Shown piece by piece: positions 40,082 to 50,248 of a stretch of DNA of 64,000 bases; position 1 is the stretch's first letter, and each line of letters opens with the position of its first letter. Position numbers and translations under genes: made by a program. Under the pieces are notes generated by a model that was given only the letters and a program-made list of their open reading frames with translations, had not been told where the DNA came from and did not search any database. The stretch comes from Oscillospiraceae bacterium (GTDB taxonomy: Bacteria > Bacillota > Clostridia > Oscillospirales > Ruminococcaceae), in assembly GCA_016281125.1 (NCBI GenBank), contig JAEEIA010000085.1, forward strand, positions 1 through 64,000, read 5' to 3'.

Positions 40082-40138
40082 AATATTATCTGCTTCTGCT
40101 TGCAGAAATCAACGTACACTTTCAGGAGGTTTACAGCC

Positions 40139-41404
40139 ATGAAAATTGAAACACAGTGCCTGCACGCAGGCTACACGCCGGGCAACGGCGACCCGCGTGT
40201 TGTGCCGATCGTCCAGAGCACAACCTACACTTTTGATTCCACCGCGCATATTGCGGCGCTGTTCGATATGCCGACGGAGCCGATCTACTCCCGCTTTGCC
40301 AATCCGACCGTGGATGCCGTTGAAAAGAAGATCGCGGCGCTGGAGGGCGGCGTTGCTGCCATGTGTACGACGAGCGGTCAGGCGGCCAGCCTGCTCTCGA
40401 TTCTGAATGTCTGCAATGCTGGCGACAGCTTCATCTCCACCGGCACGATCTACGGCGGAACAGTCAATCTGTTTGCGGTCACGCTCAAGCGCTTCGGCAT
40501 TGAATGCATCTTCGTCGATCAGGAGGCCTCCAGAGAGGAGCTTCAGAAGGCGATCAAGCCGAACACCCGCTGCGTGTTCGGTGAAACGCTTGCAAACCCG
40601 GCACTCTCTGTGCTGGATATCAGGAAGTTTGCAGATTTCGCCCATGACAACGGCCTGCCGCTGATCGTGGACAACACCTTCCCGACCCCGATCCTCTGCC
40701 GTCCGAAGGAATTCGGCGCGGACGTGGTCATCCATTCCACCACCAAGTACATGGACGGCCATGCGGTGCAGGGCGGCGGCGTCATCGTGGACTGCGGCAC
40801 GTTCCCGTGGGACAACGGCAAGTTCCCGGAGTTCACGGAGCCGGATGAGAGCTATCACGGCGTCTGCTATGTCCGCGAGTTCGGCAATATGGCGTATATT
40901 ATCAAGTGCAGAATGCAGCTGATGCGTGATTTCGGCTGCTATCCGAGCGCGACTGCCGCATTCTATCTGAACCTCGGTCTGGAAACGCTCGCCCTCCGCA
41001 TGAAGCAGTACTGTGAAAATGCGCAGAAGGTCGCGGAATACCTGCTGACCCGTCCGGAGGTCGAGTCGGTCAGCTATCCGGGTCTTGCTGGCGACAAGTA
41101 TCATGAGCGTGCAAAGACCTATCTGAAGGACGGATGCAGCGGTGTCATCTCGTTCGTCATCAAGGGCGGCAGAACAACCGCGATGAACTGGATGGATTCG
41201 CTGAAGCTGGCATCGAATGTGGTGCATGTTGCGGATATCCGTACCTGCGTGCTGCATCCGGCTTCTGAAACGCACCGTCAGCTGACGGATGAGCAGCTGG
41301 TCGCTGCGGGCATCAATGCGGGCATGATCCGTCTGTCCGTCGGTCTGGAAAATGTCGATGACATCATCGCGGATATCGCGCAGGCCTTTGATGCCGTAAA
41401 GTGA
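40139..41404 (+). CDS. O-acetylhomoserine sulfhydrylase-like PLP enzyme
   Basis: 421 residues. A Cys/Met-metabolism PLP enzyme: opening TxCLHAGYTPG, the PLP-binding SxTTKYMDGH lysine near residue 208 and the conserved RLSVGLE end. It most likely makes homocysteine from O-acetylhomoserine and sulfide, or is a methionine gamma-lyase relative. AGGAGG precedes the ATG at 40139; the longer open frame is leader. Confidence 0.9.
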   Translation: MKIETQCLHAGYTPGNGDPRVVPIVQSTTYTFDSTAHIAALFDMPTEPIYSRFANPTVDAVEKKIAALEGGVAAMCTTSGQAASLLSILNVCNAGDSFISTGTIYGGTVNLFAVTLKRFGIECIFVDQEASREELQKAIKPNTRCVFGETLANPALSVLDIRKFADFAHDNGLPLIVDNTFPTPILCRPKEFGADVVIHSTTKYMDGHAVQGGGVIVDCGTFPWDNGKFPEFTEPDESYHGVCYVREFGNMAYIIKCRMQLMRDFGCYPSATAAFYLNLGLETLALRMKQYCENAQKVAEYLLTRPEVESVSYPGLAGDKYHERAKTYLKDGCSGVISFVIKGGRTTAMNWMDSLKLASNVVHVADIRTCVLHPASETHRQLTDEQLVAAGINAGMIRLSVGLENVDDIIADIAQAFDAVK

Positions 41405-41437
41405 GAGCACGGCTCCGAATCCTTTAATATGAAACAG

Positions 41438-41472
41438 AACGGGCGCTTCCGAAGGCTGGAAGCGCCCGTTTC
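41438..41472 (+). terminator. Terminator after the sulfhydrylase gene
   Basis: AACGGGCGCTTCC and GGAAGCGCCCGTT around a 7-nt loop, then a short T stretch. Confidence 0.8.
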
Positions 41473-41562
41473 AGTATGCAGAAAAAGTGCCGTCGGCAGA
41501 TTCATAACAGAGCGGAGCTTTATGATAGACCATCACGGAGTGAAACCTTTATCAGAAAGCGG

Positions 41563-41597
41563 AAGCGCGCATCCCTATGTTCCGGAGATGCGCGCTT
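41563..41597 (-). terminator. Hairpin downstream of the minus-strand mini-dockerin gene
   Basis: AAGCGCGCATC and GATGCGCGCTT around a 13-nt loop, directly after the frameshifted small gene. The T-run on the minus strand is weak. Confidence 0.5.
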
Positions 41598-41602
41598 TGC
41601 TG

Positions 41603-41826
41603 TTATTTGCTGGTCGGTTTCACAATGTCTGCCCAGCGGATCATCTTGTCTGCGACATCTTTTGCGTGTAGAAGCGGAGAATGTACTGCGCATCCTCAAC
41701 ACTGACCGCGCCGTCGCTGTTAATATCTGCGGCTGCAAAGTCCGCGGATGCAGGCAGTGCTGCGGTCATACCTGTAAAGATGAGGCATGCTGCGCTGATC
41801 ATAGCGATCGTTTTCATGTGTTTCAT
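41603..41826 (-). pseudogene. Mini secreted dockerin-like peptide, apparently frameshifted
   Basis: The intact frame (41641-41826) gives 61 residues: a signal peptide (about 1-28) and one dockerin-type calcium loop (DINSDGAVSVEDAQYIL), ending oddly in MSQTR. In another frame the next bases read KDVADKMIRWADIVKPTSK and end at 41603, the natural continuation. A single-base indel near the QKM codons would explain this. AAAGGACAGG precedes the start, so it was probably expressed. A sequencing error is possible. Confidence 0.6.
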
Positions 41827-42056
41827 TTTTATCCTGTCCTTTCATTTCAGAAGAAGATTATGTTCAACTCAACTTGTTCGGCGGCCAACCCGTACTTGGC
41901 TGCCGGTTTCATTGTAGCATAATCATGCCAAAAAGCCAAGGAAAATATTGCCTGCATTTATGAAATTTGTATGAAGAAAAGCGTCAGGCGCCTGCTGTGT
42001 GAAGCCGACGCCTGATGATGTGTTTGTTTTGCGTTCGTTCATGCACCGGAGGAGAA

Positions 42057-42488
42057 TCAGTCAAAATCGTCGTCGTCCTGCTGCTCGGCATTGAACTGAA
42101 TCAGCCGCTGTACCTCACCGTGCAGCTTGGCTGTGCGCTTCCGCGTTTCCGACGAGAGCATGTTCATATCCTCGTAGAGCGCGTCCATATCCTTGGAGAG
42201 TAGCGCGGTTTCCTCTGTCAGCCCGGCGATGGCGTCCTCCTGCTGGTCGGCAGAATCGTCCAGCTGATCCGCCCGCTCGGACAGTGCATCCAGATGCCGC
42301 TGCATTCCGCGCAGGGTATTCTGCATTTCCTGCTGCGCCTCGTCGAGCGCTGTCACGGTTTCGGAGAGCGCCTTCATTGACTCCGCGATCCGCAGCAGCT
42401 GCCCGGTCAGTCTGTTGTTCTGCTGTTCCAGTTCCCCGGCCTGCTCCTCAAGCTCTGCAATCCGCCGGATCAGATCATCCATATACAT
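42057..42488 (-). CDS. Coiled-coil protein of unknown function
   Basis: 143 residues, almost all heptad-repeat helix rich in Glu, Gln and Leu, with a DDDDFD tail. No membrane segment. Such proteins are often structural or cell-division related in Firmicutes, but nothing here decides a role. A short AT-rich gap separates it from the HTH gene at 42556. Confidence 0.7.
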   Translation of the reverse strand: MYMDDLIRRIAELEEQAGELEQQNNRLTGQLLRIAESMKALSETVTALDEAQQEMQNTLRGMQRHLDALSERADQLDDSADQQEDAIAGLTEETALLSKDMDALYEDMNMLSSETRKRTAKLHGEVQRLIQFNAEQQDDDDFD

Positions 42489-42555
42489 GCGCCTCCCTGC
42501 ATTGGTTTCGTACTATATTGTACTATTTATATTATAGTCAATTCCATGCAGGATG

Positions 42556-42864
42556 TCAAGCGCTTTCCGTGTAATAATCCAGCACTCTGCGCAGACGCGT
42601 CCGCGCGCGCTTCATCGTGCGGGAAACGGTCGGGACGGTCACGCCGAATGCAGCGGCAATCGCGCGCATGGTCATCGCTTTCTGATAGTAGCACAGCAGA
42701 TACTGCCGCTGGCAGTCGGTCAGCTCGGTGTCCCAGACCTTGCGCACAAGATGCAGGATCATCTGCCGCTCCTCCGGCTTTTTCTCTGCAAAAATGCTTT
42801 CGTCCGCGCTGCGGGCGAGTCTGCGGACGATTTCCGGATCGAATTCGAGTACGTCGGCCGTCAC
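42556..42864 (-). CDS. Sigma-70 region-4-like HTH protein
   Basis: 102 residues. The C-terminal part (LTDCQRQYLLCYYQKAMTMR...GVTVPTVSRTMKRARTRLRR) is a sigma-70 region 4 type HTH. A region 2 is absent, so it is probably a regulator of the kind common in Ruminococcus rather than a full sigma factor. It follows the 90-residue gene upstream (42903-43175). Confidence 0.72.
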   Translation of the reverse strand: MTADVLEFDPEIVRRLARSADESIFAEKKPEERQMILHLVRKVWDTELTDCQRQYLLCYYQKAMTMRAIAAAFGVTVPTVSRTMKRARTRLRRVLDYYTESA

Positions 42865-42902
42865 GCGGGATCTTCTCGGGGCGCGACGGGCATCAGCGGC
42901 GT

Positions 42903-43175
42903 TCAGTGCTGCTCCTTTGCGGCATAAATACGGATTTCCCGCATAGCGTCGGTCAGATCGAGATACTCTTCATAGAGCAGGTCGATGCGCTTTTCCAGCA
43001 GCTTCTGTCGCCGGGCGGATTCCGGTGTGCCTGCGGGATGCAGCCTCAGGGCGCGCAGTTCTTCCTTCAGCTCCTCTCTTCTTCTGCTGAGGCGCTGCAC
43101 GGCGCGGGCATAGCATTGCAGCATGGCGGTGTACGGTGCGCGGCGCTCCCACGGACACTCATGGATCGTTTGCAT
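42903..43175 (-). CDS. Small helical hypothetical protein
   Basis: 90 residues, mostly charged helix (Arg, Glu, Leu). I chose the start at 43175 because AGGAGG lies 8 nt before it; the longer frame to 43538 has no ribosome binding site and reads as non-coding. It is 38 bp upstream of the HTH gene, so the two are probably one operon. Confidence 0.65.
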   Translation of the reverse strand: MQTIHECPWERRAPYTAMLQCYARAVQRLSRRREELKEELRALRLHPAGTPESARRQKLLEKRIDLLYEEYLDLTDAMREIRIYAAKEQH

Positions 43176-43692
43176 GTGGCATACCTCCTGTCGTATGATG
43201 CGTTTTCTGATGAAAAGAACATTTGTTCTATCTCTATTGTAACATTGAAAACGGCATCTGTCAAGAGCATCCGGGGGCTGTGCGCAGAAAACTGCACACG
43301 GATAAGTTGTATTGTGCATGTCAGCACGATTTACAGGAAATTGAACGGACAACTGCTCAATTCTTGCGGCGACTTGATAGCAAAAAGCGCAAATAGTGCG
43401 GAAATGATAGAACGGTTCCGCAGGGGGCGCGGCGGATAAAACGAAAAAAACAGGCGGTTTTTTGAGCAGACAGGCAATAAAACCATATTTCTGCGGAATT
43501 GCATTGTGCAGAACATACAAAGATATATAAAACCGCAATTATTGATTAGAATTTGCTGAAATCAGCAAAAAATGCGCTAGACTTGCAAAAGAAATTGTGC
43601 TAAACTAAAGTTACAACCGGACGTGTATAGGGGGACTGTGCGCGCCGGAGACAGAAAAATCCACATTATTAATTTTTTAGGGAGGGCTAAGA
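43176..43692. other. Long upstream region of the first xylanase
   Basis: 517 bp without a gene I can support. It holds the leader and promoter of the GH11-GH10 xylanase: a possible TAGACT-17-TAAACT pair with TAAACT at 43603, followed by a GGACGTG and AGGGAGGG ribosome binding region just before 43693. A TGCTGAAATCAGCA inverted repeat lies near 43555. No RNA gene seen. Confidence 0.45.
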
Positions 43693-46434
43693 ATGAAACG
43701 AAAACTGTTTGGATTGGTCAGTGCGGTTGTTCTCGCAGCGACTTCTGTCCCGTCCTTTTCCGTTTTCGCGGCCGATGACCAGAAGATGGGCACCACGAAC
43801 GACGGCTACGATTACGAGGCGTGGAACCAGGACTATAAAGGTCAGTGGTCAATGACACCGGGCACCGACGGCTGCTTCACCTGTAACTGGTCAGGAATTT
43901 TCAACTTCCTCGGCCGTATGGGCAAGCGCTTCTCTGAGAAGAAGAGCTACAAGCAGTGGGGCGATGTCGAACTGGACTATGAAGTCACGATCAACCCGCG
44001 CGGCAACGTGTACATGTGTGTGTACGGCTGGACCCAGTCACCGCTCGTCGAGTATTATATCGTCGAAGGCTGGGGCTCCTGGAGACCGCCAGGGGGACAG
44101 GGCGGCAAGGGCTCTATTAACATTGACGGTAAGGGCTATGACGTCTATGAATCCACCCGTACCAATCAGCCTTCGATCGAAGGCACCAAGACGTTCCAGC
44201 AGTACTGGAGCGTTGCGCAGTCCAGCTGCATGAGCCAGAACCGTGACAATAAGTGCTCCGGCACGATCTCCATTTCCAAGCACTTCGCTGCATGGGATCA
44301 GAAGGGCATGAACATGTCCGGTACCCTCTACGAAGTCGCTCTGAACATGGAAGGCTACGGCGGCGGCAGCGGCGATTCCTCCGCAAACTGCACGATCACC
44401 AAGAACGCGCTCTACATCAACGGCGTTGACCCGAAGGGCAGAACCAGATCCGGCGGCACCGGCACACAGACGCCGACTCCGTCCACCACTGAAGCTCCTT
44501 CACAGCCGGTCGAACCGGGTGAGGGCGGCTACTACATGAAGGACACCTTCGAGTCCGGCACCGGCAACTGGTCCGCACGCGGCACTGCAACGGTCGCAAA
44601 GGAGAGCAGCAATGTCTGCGAAGGCAGCGGCGCTCTGGCCATCTCCAGCAGAAGCGAAGAGTGGTGCGGCGCAGGCGTGAAGCTCAATACCGCAACCTAT
44701 GTTCCGGGCAATGCTTACAGCTTCAACTGTGCTGTGATGCAGAATTCCACCAGCTCCACCGACTTCAAGCTCTCGCTTGAGTATGTTGACTCCAGCGGAT
44801 CCAAGAAGTATGCGGATATTGCAAAGGGCACCGGCAAGAGCGGCGAGTGGATTAAGCTCAGCAACACCTCTTACACGATCCCGGCAGGCGCATCCGATCT
44901 GCTTCTCTATGTTGAAACTGAGTCCGGCACTGTTGATTTCTATCTCGACTCTGCTTCCATCAAGAAGGACGGCATGAGCGAGGACATCAACGTCAGCGGC
45001 GGCAAGTCCAACACTGACACTCCGCCGACCACCACGCAGGGCGGCCAGGTTTCTCCTCCTTCCGGCGGCGAGGGCGGCTACAAGGCACACCAGAACAACG
45101 ATTACACCTACACCAAGGGCGGCACCGGCTTCAAGGATATCATGGGCCCGTACTTCCGTCTTGGCACTTCCGTCAGCGGCATGGAAATCAATGACCGTTC
45201 CGCTCAGGAATTCATCAAGAAGAATTACAACTCGATCACCTGCGAAAACGAAATGAAGCCTGACCAGATCATCAAGGGCATCAACGGCTCCAGCGTCAAT
45301 GTCGATATCGGCAGCGCAGCCGGTCAGCTGAAGTTCGCAGAGCAGAACGGCATCGGCGTCCGCGGCCATACGTTCATCTGGCACAGCCAGACTCCGAGCG
45401 GCATGTACCAGGGCGACAAGGCAACTTCTGATGCACGTATCGAAAACTTCATCAAGCAGACCTTCGAGCAGCTCCAGTCCAAGTATCCGAACCTGAAGCT
45501 CTATGCATACGACGTCTGCAACGAGGTCTTCAAGAACGACGGCGGCGGCCTCCGTGTCAAGAACGGCGGCGCGAACGATACTTCTCAGTGGACCAATATC
45601 TACGGCGAGAACAACAACGGCCACATCATCGCCGGCTTCAAGGCAGCAAGAAAGTATGCTCCGAAGACCTGTAAGCTGTACCTGAATGACTACAACGAGT
45701 ATGTGCCTGCAAAGTGCGAAAACCTTTGCGACATGGCAAAGCAGATCATGAAGGAAGGCGACCTGATTGACGGTATCGGCATGCAGTCTCACCTGGATGC
45801 AAAGTATCCGGATAAGACCACATACGAAGATGCAATCAAGAAGTTCATCGCGCTCGGTCTGGACGTTCAGATCACTGAGCTCGACATCACCAACAATATC
45901 AACGATTCCAACAAGCAGCGTCAGCTGTGGAAGGATGTCTTCACTGTGGCTATGACCTACTCTGATCACATCTCCAGCCTGACCATGTGGGGTACCTACG
46001 ACCAGAGAAGCTGGCGTGCAAGCCAGGGCGGTCCGCTGCTCTTCACCGGCTATGATCAGCCGAAGGCAGCTTACAACGACGTCATCGCGCTCGCATCCCA
46101 GATCACTCCGGCTCCGGATACCACCGCAGCTCCGGCAACCACCACGACTACCACCACCACGACCGTCACCACTCCGGCTCCGGAAACCACTCCGGCTCCT
46201 GTTGTTACCACAGCAGCTCCGACGGTGAAGCCGACCATGATCGGTGATGTCACGCTGGACGGCAGTATTGATGTTTCCGACGCAGTTCTCCTCGCAAGAT
46301 ACCTGAACTCCGATGCAAATGCAAAGGTGAAGGACGCTGGTCTTGCCAATGCAGATGCTGACAAGAACGGCAAGGTTGAAGGCGAAGACATCAACAGAAT
46401 TCTGATGTACATTGCAAAGATCATTGATCTGTAA
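43693..46434 (+). CDS. Bifunctional xylanase GH11-CBM22-GH10-dockerin
   Basis: 913 residues. A signal peptide (1-27) is followed by a GH11 domain with nucleophile E120 ([13 protein letters not shown]) and acid/base E220 ([10 protein letters not shown]), both present. After a Thr/Pro linker come CBM22 (about 277-435) and GH10 (about 470-800) with acid/base E611 (YDVCNEV) and nucleophile E729 (QITELDI), and a C-terminal type I dockerin (about 845-913). It should cleave beta-1,4-xylan at two sites and dock to the cellulosome, like R. flavefaciens XynA-type enzymes. It is the intact reference for the degenerate relatives downstream. Confidence 0.95.
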   Translation: MKRKLFGLVSAVVLAATSVPSFSVFAADDQKMGTTNDGYDYEAWNQDYKGQWSMTPGTDGCFTCNWSGIFNFLGRMGKRFSEKKSYKQWGDVELDYEVTINPRGNVYMCVYGWTQSPLVEYYIVEGWGSWRPPGGQGGKGSINIDGKGYDVYESTRTNQPSIEGTKTFQQYWSVAQSSCMSQNRDNKCSGTISISKHFAAWDQKGMNMSGTLYEVALNMEGYGGGSGDSSANCTITKNALYINGVDPKGRTRSGGTGTQTPTPSTTEAPSQPVEPGEGGYYMKDTFESGTGNWSARGTATVAKESSNVCEGSGALAISSRSEEWCGAGVKLNTATYVPGNAYSFNCAVMQNSTSSTDFKLSLEYVDSSGSKKYADIAKGTGKSGEWIKLSNTSYTIPAGASDLLLYVETESGTVDFYLDSASIKKDGMSEDINVSGGKSNTDTPPTTTQGGQVSPPSGGEGGYKAHQNNDYTYTKGGTGFKDIMGPYFRLGTSVSGMEINDRSAQEFIKKNYNSITCENEMKPDQIIKGINGSSVNVDIGSAAGQLKFAEQNGIGVRGHTFIWHSQTPSGMYQGDKATSDARIENFIKQTFEQLQSKYPNLKLYAYDVCNEVFKNDGGGLRVKNGGANDTSQWTNIYGENNNGHIIAGFKAARKYAPKTCKLYLNDYNEYVPAKCENLCDMAKQIMKEGDLIDGIGMQSHLDAKYPDKTTYEDAIKKFIALGLDVQITELDITNNINDSNKQRQLWKDVFTVAMTYSDHISSLTMWGTYDQRSWRASQGGPLLFTGYDQPKAAYNDVIALASQITPAPDTTAAPATTTTTTTTTVTTPAPETTPAPVVTTAAPTVKPTMIGDVTLDGSIDVSDAVLLARYLNSDANAKVKDAGLANADADKNGKVEGEDINRILMYIAKIIDL

Positions 46435-46482
46435 GCAATGCAGATAGGCTAGTAGATTATACGAAGCCTTGTCAATTCTAAC

Positions 46483-46517
46483 AAAACAGGGTATGGCTTC
46501 GGTCATACCCTGTTTTA
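46483..46517 (+). terminator. Terminator after the first xylanase
   Basis: AAAACAGGGTATG and CATACCCTGTTTT around an 8-nt loop, then TTTT. Confidence 0.85.
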
Positions 46518-46547
46518 CAATTCACATCGTACAAGGAGGCAGTAACA

Positions 46548-47222
46548 ATGCAGTATCAGATTATCGGACAGACCGTTCCGGCCGTTGAAATGACACTTAT
46601 GGCAGGTGAATCCGTTTTTACGCAGTCCGGCGGCATGATCTGGCAGACGCCCGGCATTCAGATGACTTCAAATGCGCGCGGCGGCCTTGCAAAGAGCATC
46701 GGCAGAAAGCTGGCGGGCGAATCGCTGTTTATGACGAACTACACCGCGCAGGCAGACAATGTCAAAATTGCGTTCGGTGCGACCGTTCCGGGATGCATCG
46801 TGCCGGTGAATGTCGGCGCGACGCCAATCATCTGTCAGAAGGGCGCATTCCTTTGCGCGGAGCAGAGCGTGCAGCTGGATGTCACACTGACCAAAAAAAT
46901 CGCAGCAGGATTCTTCGGCGGCGAGGGCTTCATTTTGCAGAAGCTCTCCGGTTCGGGTATGGCATTCCTGGAGATTGACGGCGACATGGTCACCTATGAT
47001 CTGGCAGCGGGTGCGGAAATGCTGATTGATACCGGCAATGTTGTTGCCTTTGAACAGACTGTCAACTATGAGATTACGACCGTCAAGGGGCTGACCAATG
47101 TGCTGTTCGGCGGCGAGGGACTGTTCCTGACAAAGCTGACCGGCCCTGGACGGATCATTCTCCAGACACAGAATTTCAATGATTTTGCAGGCAAGATCAT
47201 CGCAAGAGTGCCGCGCAGCTGA
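46548..47222 (+). CDS. AIM24/TIGR00266-family protein
   Basis: 224 residues of the beta-rich AIM24-like family, with repeated GGEG(F/L)(I/F)L and SGSG/TGPGR blocks that suggest duplicated beta-helix units. Cytosolic, function unknown; such proteins in bacteria are sometimes linked to the envelope or stress. AAGGAGG precedes the ATG. It stands alone between terminators. Confidence 0.85.
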   Translation: MQYQIIGQTVPAVEMTLMAGESVFTQSGGMIWQTPGIQMTSNARGGLAKSIGRKLAGESLFMTNYTAQADNVKIAFGATVPGCIVPVNVGATPIICQKGAFLCAEQSVQLDVTLTKKIAAGFFGGEGFILQKLSGSGMAFLEIDGDMVTYDLAAGAEMLIDTGNVVAFEQTVNYEITTVKGLTNVLFGGEGLFLTKLTGPGRIILQTQNFNDFAGKIIARVPRS

Positions 47223-47231
47223 ATACACTTG

Positions 47232-47266
47232 AAAGCGGACGGATCCATGCAGCTTCGTCCGCTTTT
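47232..47266 (+). terminator. Terminator after the AIM24 gene
   Basis: AAAGCGGACG and CGTCCGCTTT around a 14-nt loop, then TTTT. Confidence 0.8.
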
Positions 47267-47313
47267 GTGCATTATGTTTCTGATGTTTTTTCATGAAACT
47301 GCACGGTTTTTTG

Positions 47314-47343
47314 TTGACATGCCGCGCCGAAATATGATACAAT
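47314..47343 (+). promoter_or_regulatory. Promoter of the degenerate xylanase-like operon
   Basis: TTGACA (47314-47319), 18-bp spacer, TACAAT (47338-47343). It drives 47421, and probably 50249 and 52237, which follow at 14-bp spacing. Confidence 0.75.
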
Positions 47344-47420
47344 AAAACAGATGAGCCGGGGGGCTTTTCCGATCAATGACCGACTGAACATTTCAACAAT
47401 TTTAATCAGGAGGGAATGAC

Positions 47421-50234
47421 ATGAAAAAGAGATTATTCGGGATTCTGACTGCTGCCGTGCTTGCAGCATCGTCTGTTCCGACCTTCTTTGTATCCGCGGC
47501 AGACCAGGAATACAGGAAGGATTTTGAGGACGGTACCTATGTTGAGGGCTGGAACCGTGCCTATATCGGGACGCTTGATATTCAGGCAGCCGAAAACGGC
47601 GGCTTTACTGCTGAATGGAATGATACAGTGAGTACGGTTGTTTTAAGCGGAAAGTCATTTGACAAGACGAAAACGCTCTCAGAGCTCGACGGCCTGAAGG
47701 TTTCCTATGAGGCAGAGCTTGAAACCACGCAGCTCAAATACTACGGCATCGAGGGCTGGAGTCTGGAACCGAAGGCAGCTTTCTATGTAATCGAAGGCTG
47801 GCAGGGCGAGGTTCCGTTCCCGCATCCCGGCGCACGTTCGTTTTTGGAGAAGCCGGAGGTCGTTCGCACTGTTGAGATCGACGGCGTACAGTACGACCTT
47901 TATATGACGGAGTATATTCAGGAGCAGATCACGATCAGCGGTGATGTTGTGAAATTTCCGCAGTACTGGAGCGTCCGGCACGAGAATGCGTACTCGGGCA
48001 GCGGCAAGCAGACCTGCAAGGGTACGATTTCACTGGGCGAGCATTTCCGTGCGTGGGGCTCGCTTGGCGCAGAGCTCGGACGGCTGCCGCTTTCAGATGC
48101 TGCCTTTGAGATCGAAACGCTGGCGCAGAATGAAGAGAAATGCACAGGCAGCTGCAATGTTTCCAGTGTGCAGTTTGAAACCGTGCAGAAGGAACAGCCT
48201 GCGCAGGGCACGGTTCTTCTGAAAACAGACGACAATCATCGTTTCGTAGAGGGCTGGAACGACGGTGGTATCGGCACGTATACCTGCAAGGAGCAGGATG
48301 ACGGCAGCCTGACTGCGGCTTGGGAGAAGATTGAGTCCTGCATGACGCTCAGCGGCCTTCGGTATGACACGGCGGTGGATTTCCCCGAAAAGCTCCAATT
48401 CTCCTATGAAACGGAAATCGAAGCCGATGGCATCTGCTACTACGGCATGGAAGGCTGGCTCAGCAATCCGACGGCGGAGTTTCTGGTCGTGGAAGGCTGG
48501 AACGGCTGGAAGCCGATGAGTGATGAAACGCCGCTGACAACCGTGACGATCGACGGCAATGAATACGATGTGTATCTGAAAAATCTCCAGCAGTTCGATT
48601 CCGGCATGACCGCGGGTTCTCCGCTGTTCTCGCTCTGGAGCGTCCGGAAGGAAAACACGTTCAAGGCCGGCGAAAAGGTTGTGTACAAGGGAACGGTTTC
48701 GCTGGATGCGCATTTCCGTGCATGGACCGATGCGGTCAAAAAGTATAATCTGAATAACAGCAAGCTCGTGCAGGCTGCCGTCAGTGCGGACGGCTGGGGC
48801 GGCTCGGAACGGAATGCGTCCGGTTCCTGCAAGATTGCAAAGCCGGTCATCACGATCAGCAGCGGATCGCAGACCGGTACGTTCTGGACGCCGCGTCCCG
48901 ATGATTCCTATTCCTACGATCCGGACGGCGACGGCCTGAAAGACATTTTCGGCCCGTATTTCCGCATGGGTACCCATGAAAGCCAGTATCTGATCAAGGA
49001 TGAGGCGCGGCAGCAGTTCGTGCTGAAAAACTTTAACGCGCTGACCTGTGAGAACGAGATGAAGCCGGAGCAGATCATCAAAAAGATCGACGGAACAAAT
49101 GTGACGGTTGATCTGAAAGCTGCCGATCCGATTCTGAAATTTGCAGAAGAAAACAAGATCGGCGTGCGTGGCGGCCCGTTCCTGTGGTATTCCCAGACGC
49201 CGGATCTGATGTTCAGCGGTACGCCGGAGGAATCTGATCTGCGCATTGAGAGCTTTATCAAAAATACCTTTGCGCAGCTGGCGGAGAAGTATCCGACGCT
49301 GAATCTGTATGCATTTGACGTTGCGGCTGAGATGTTCCGGAACGACGGCGGCGGACTGCGCACAATGCAGGGCAGCCCCAATGATATTTCCAAATGGGCG
49401 GATGTTTACGGCGAAGGCAACGATGCATTCATCATCAATGCATTCAAGTCTGCAAGAAAGTATGCCCCGGCCAAGACCAGGCTGTATCTGACGGATTACA
49501 ACGAGTGGATGCCGGAAAAGACCGCGGACATCTGCAAGCTGGCCAAAAAGATCATGGCAGAGGGCGATTACATCGACGGCATCGGGCTGGAGGGATATAT
49601 CCCTACTGCACAGGGCGGACACCCGACTGCGGAGGAATACGAATCTGCGTTAAAGCAGTATGCAGCACTCGGTCTGGATATTCAGATCACGGAGCTGTAT
49701 GTCTATCCGGCAAAGAGCGACTATACGGGCGTCAATACTGCGACGCGGCAGGCCTGGAAGGACGTATTCACACTGCTGCTGAAATACGCCGACTGCATTT
49801 CAGGCGTCACGATGCGTCAGCCGATCAAGGGCAGCGCATGGGATGAAATGCCGGGCGGCCTGTTTGACAATACGAAATCCAGTGAAACGGGTTATAAGAC
49901 ACTTCCGGCATATGATGATGTGACTGCATTGGCAGGCAAGGTCGCGCCGCTTTCCAAGGCGGAACTGACCGGCACTGTCAATCCGGAAACCACAACAACG
50001 CTGCCGGAAACCACAACAGCAACGGCTCCGGAAAACCGTACCGGCGACGCGACCTGTGACGGCAGCGTGGACGTTGCGGATGCCGTGCTGATTCTGCGCT
50101 ATGCCATTGCGGATGCGGATGCAAAGATCACGGATCAGGGCGTGAAAAACGGCGACGTGAACGCCAGCGGCCAGACCGATTCCGAGGATGCCGCACTGGT
50201 TTTACAGTATATTGCAAAAAAGACGACATTCTGA
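47421..50234 (+). CDS. Dockerin protein with two degenerate GH11-like and one altered GH10-like domain
   Basis: 937 residues. A signal peptide is followed by two GH11-like domains, a GH10-like domain (from about 506) and a dockerin. In GH11-A the nucleophile is Ala120 and the acid/base is Gln236. In GH11-B E353 is kept but the acid/base is Asp457. In GH10 both Glu residues remain (E637, E758), yet the Asn before the acid/base is Ala636 and the conserved WHSQTP and QSH histidines are replaced (WYSQTP, LEGY). Catalysis is likely weak or lost; binding is the likelier role. First of three tandem genes. Confidence 0.88.
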   Translation: MKKRLFGILTAAVLAASSVPTFFVSAADQEYRKDFEDGTYVEGWNRAYIGTLDIQAAENGGFTAEWNDTVSTVVLSGKSFDKTKTLSELDGLKVSYEAELETTQLKYYGIEGWSLEPKAAFYVIEGWQGEVPFPHPGARSFLEKPEVVRTVEIDGVQYDLYMTEYIQEQITISGDVVKFPQYWSVRHENAYSGSGKQTCKGTISLGEHFRAWGSLGAELGRLPLSDAAFEIETLAQNEEKCTGSCNVSSVQFETVQKEQPAQGTVLLKTDDNHRFVEGWNDGGIGTYTCKEQDDGSLTAAWEKIESCMTLSGLRYDTAVDFPEKLQFSYETEIEADGICYYGMEGWLSNPTAEFLVVEGWNGWKPMSDETPLTTVTIDGNEYDVYLKNLQQFDSGMTAGSPLFSLWSVRKENTFKAGEKVVYKGTVSLDAHFRAWTDAVKKYNLNNSKLVQAAVSADGWGGSERNASGSCKIAKPVITISSGSQTGTFWTPRPDDSYSYDPDGDGLKDIFGPYFRMGTHESQYLIKDEARQQFVLKNFNALTCENEMKPEQIIKKIDGTNVTVDLKAADPILKFAEENKIGVRGGPFLWYSQTPDLMFSGTPEESDLRIESFIKNTFAQLAEKYPTLNLYAFDVAAEMFRNDGGGLRTMQGSPNDISKWADVYGEGNDAFIINAFKSARKYAPAKTRLYLTDYNEWMPEKTADICKLAKKIMAEGDYIDGIGLEGYIPTAQGGHPTAEEYESALKQYAALGLDIQITELYVYPAKSDYTGVNTATRQAWKDVFTLLLKYADCISGVTMRQPIKGSAWDEMPGGLFDNTKSSETGYKTLPAYDDVTALAGKVAPLSKAELTGTVNPETTTTLPETTTATAPENRTGDATCDGSVDVADAVLILRYAIADADAKITDQGVKNGDVNASGQTDSEDAALVLQYIAKKTTF

Positions 50235-50248
50235 AAGGGCGGACAAAT

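Noticed and set aside
44500-46506. Long antisense frame over the first xylanase
   Set aside because: The plus strand has clear GH11, CBM22, GH10 and dockerin motifs, and the antisense product is low-complexity Val/Arg/Asp without motifs.
48093-49622. Antisense frame over the second xylanase-like gene
   Set aside because: Same situation: the sense strand carries recognisable domains and the antisense frame has no start signals.
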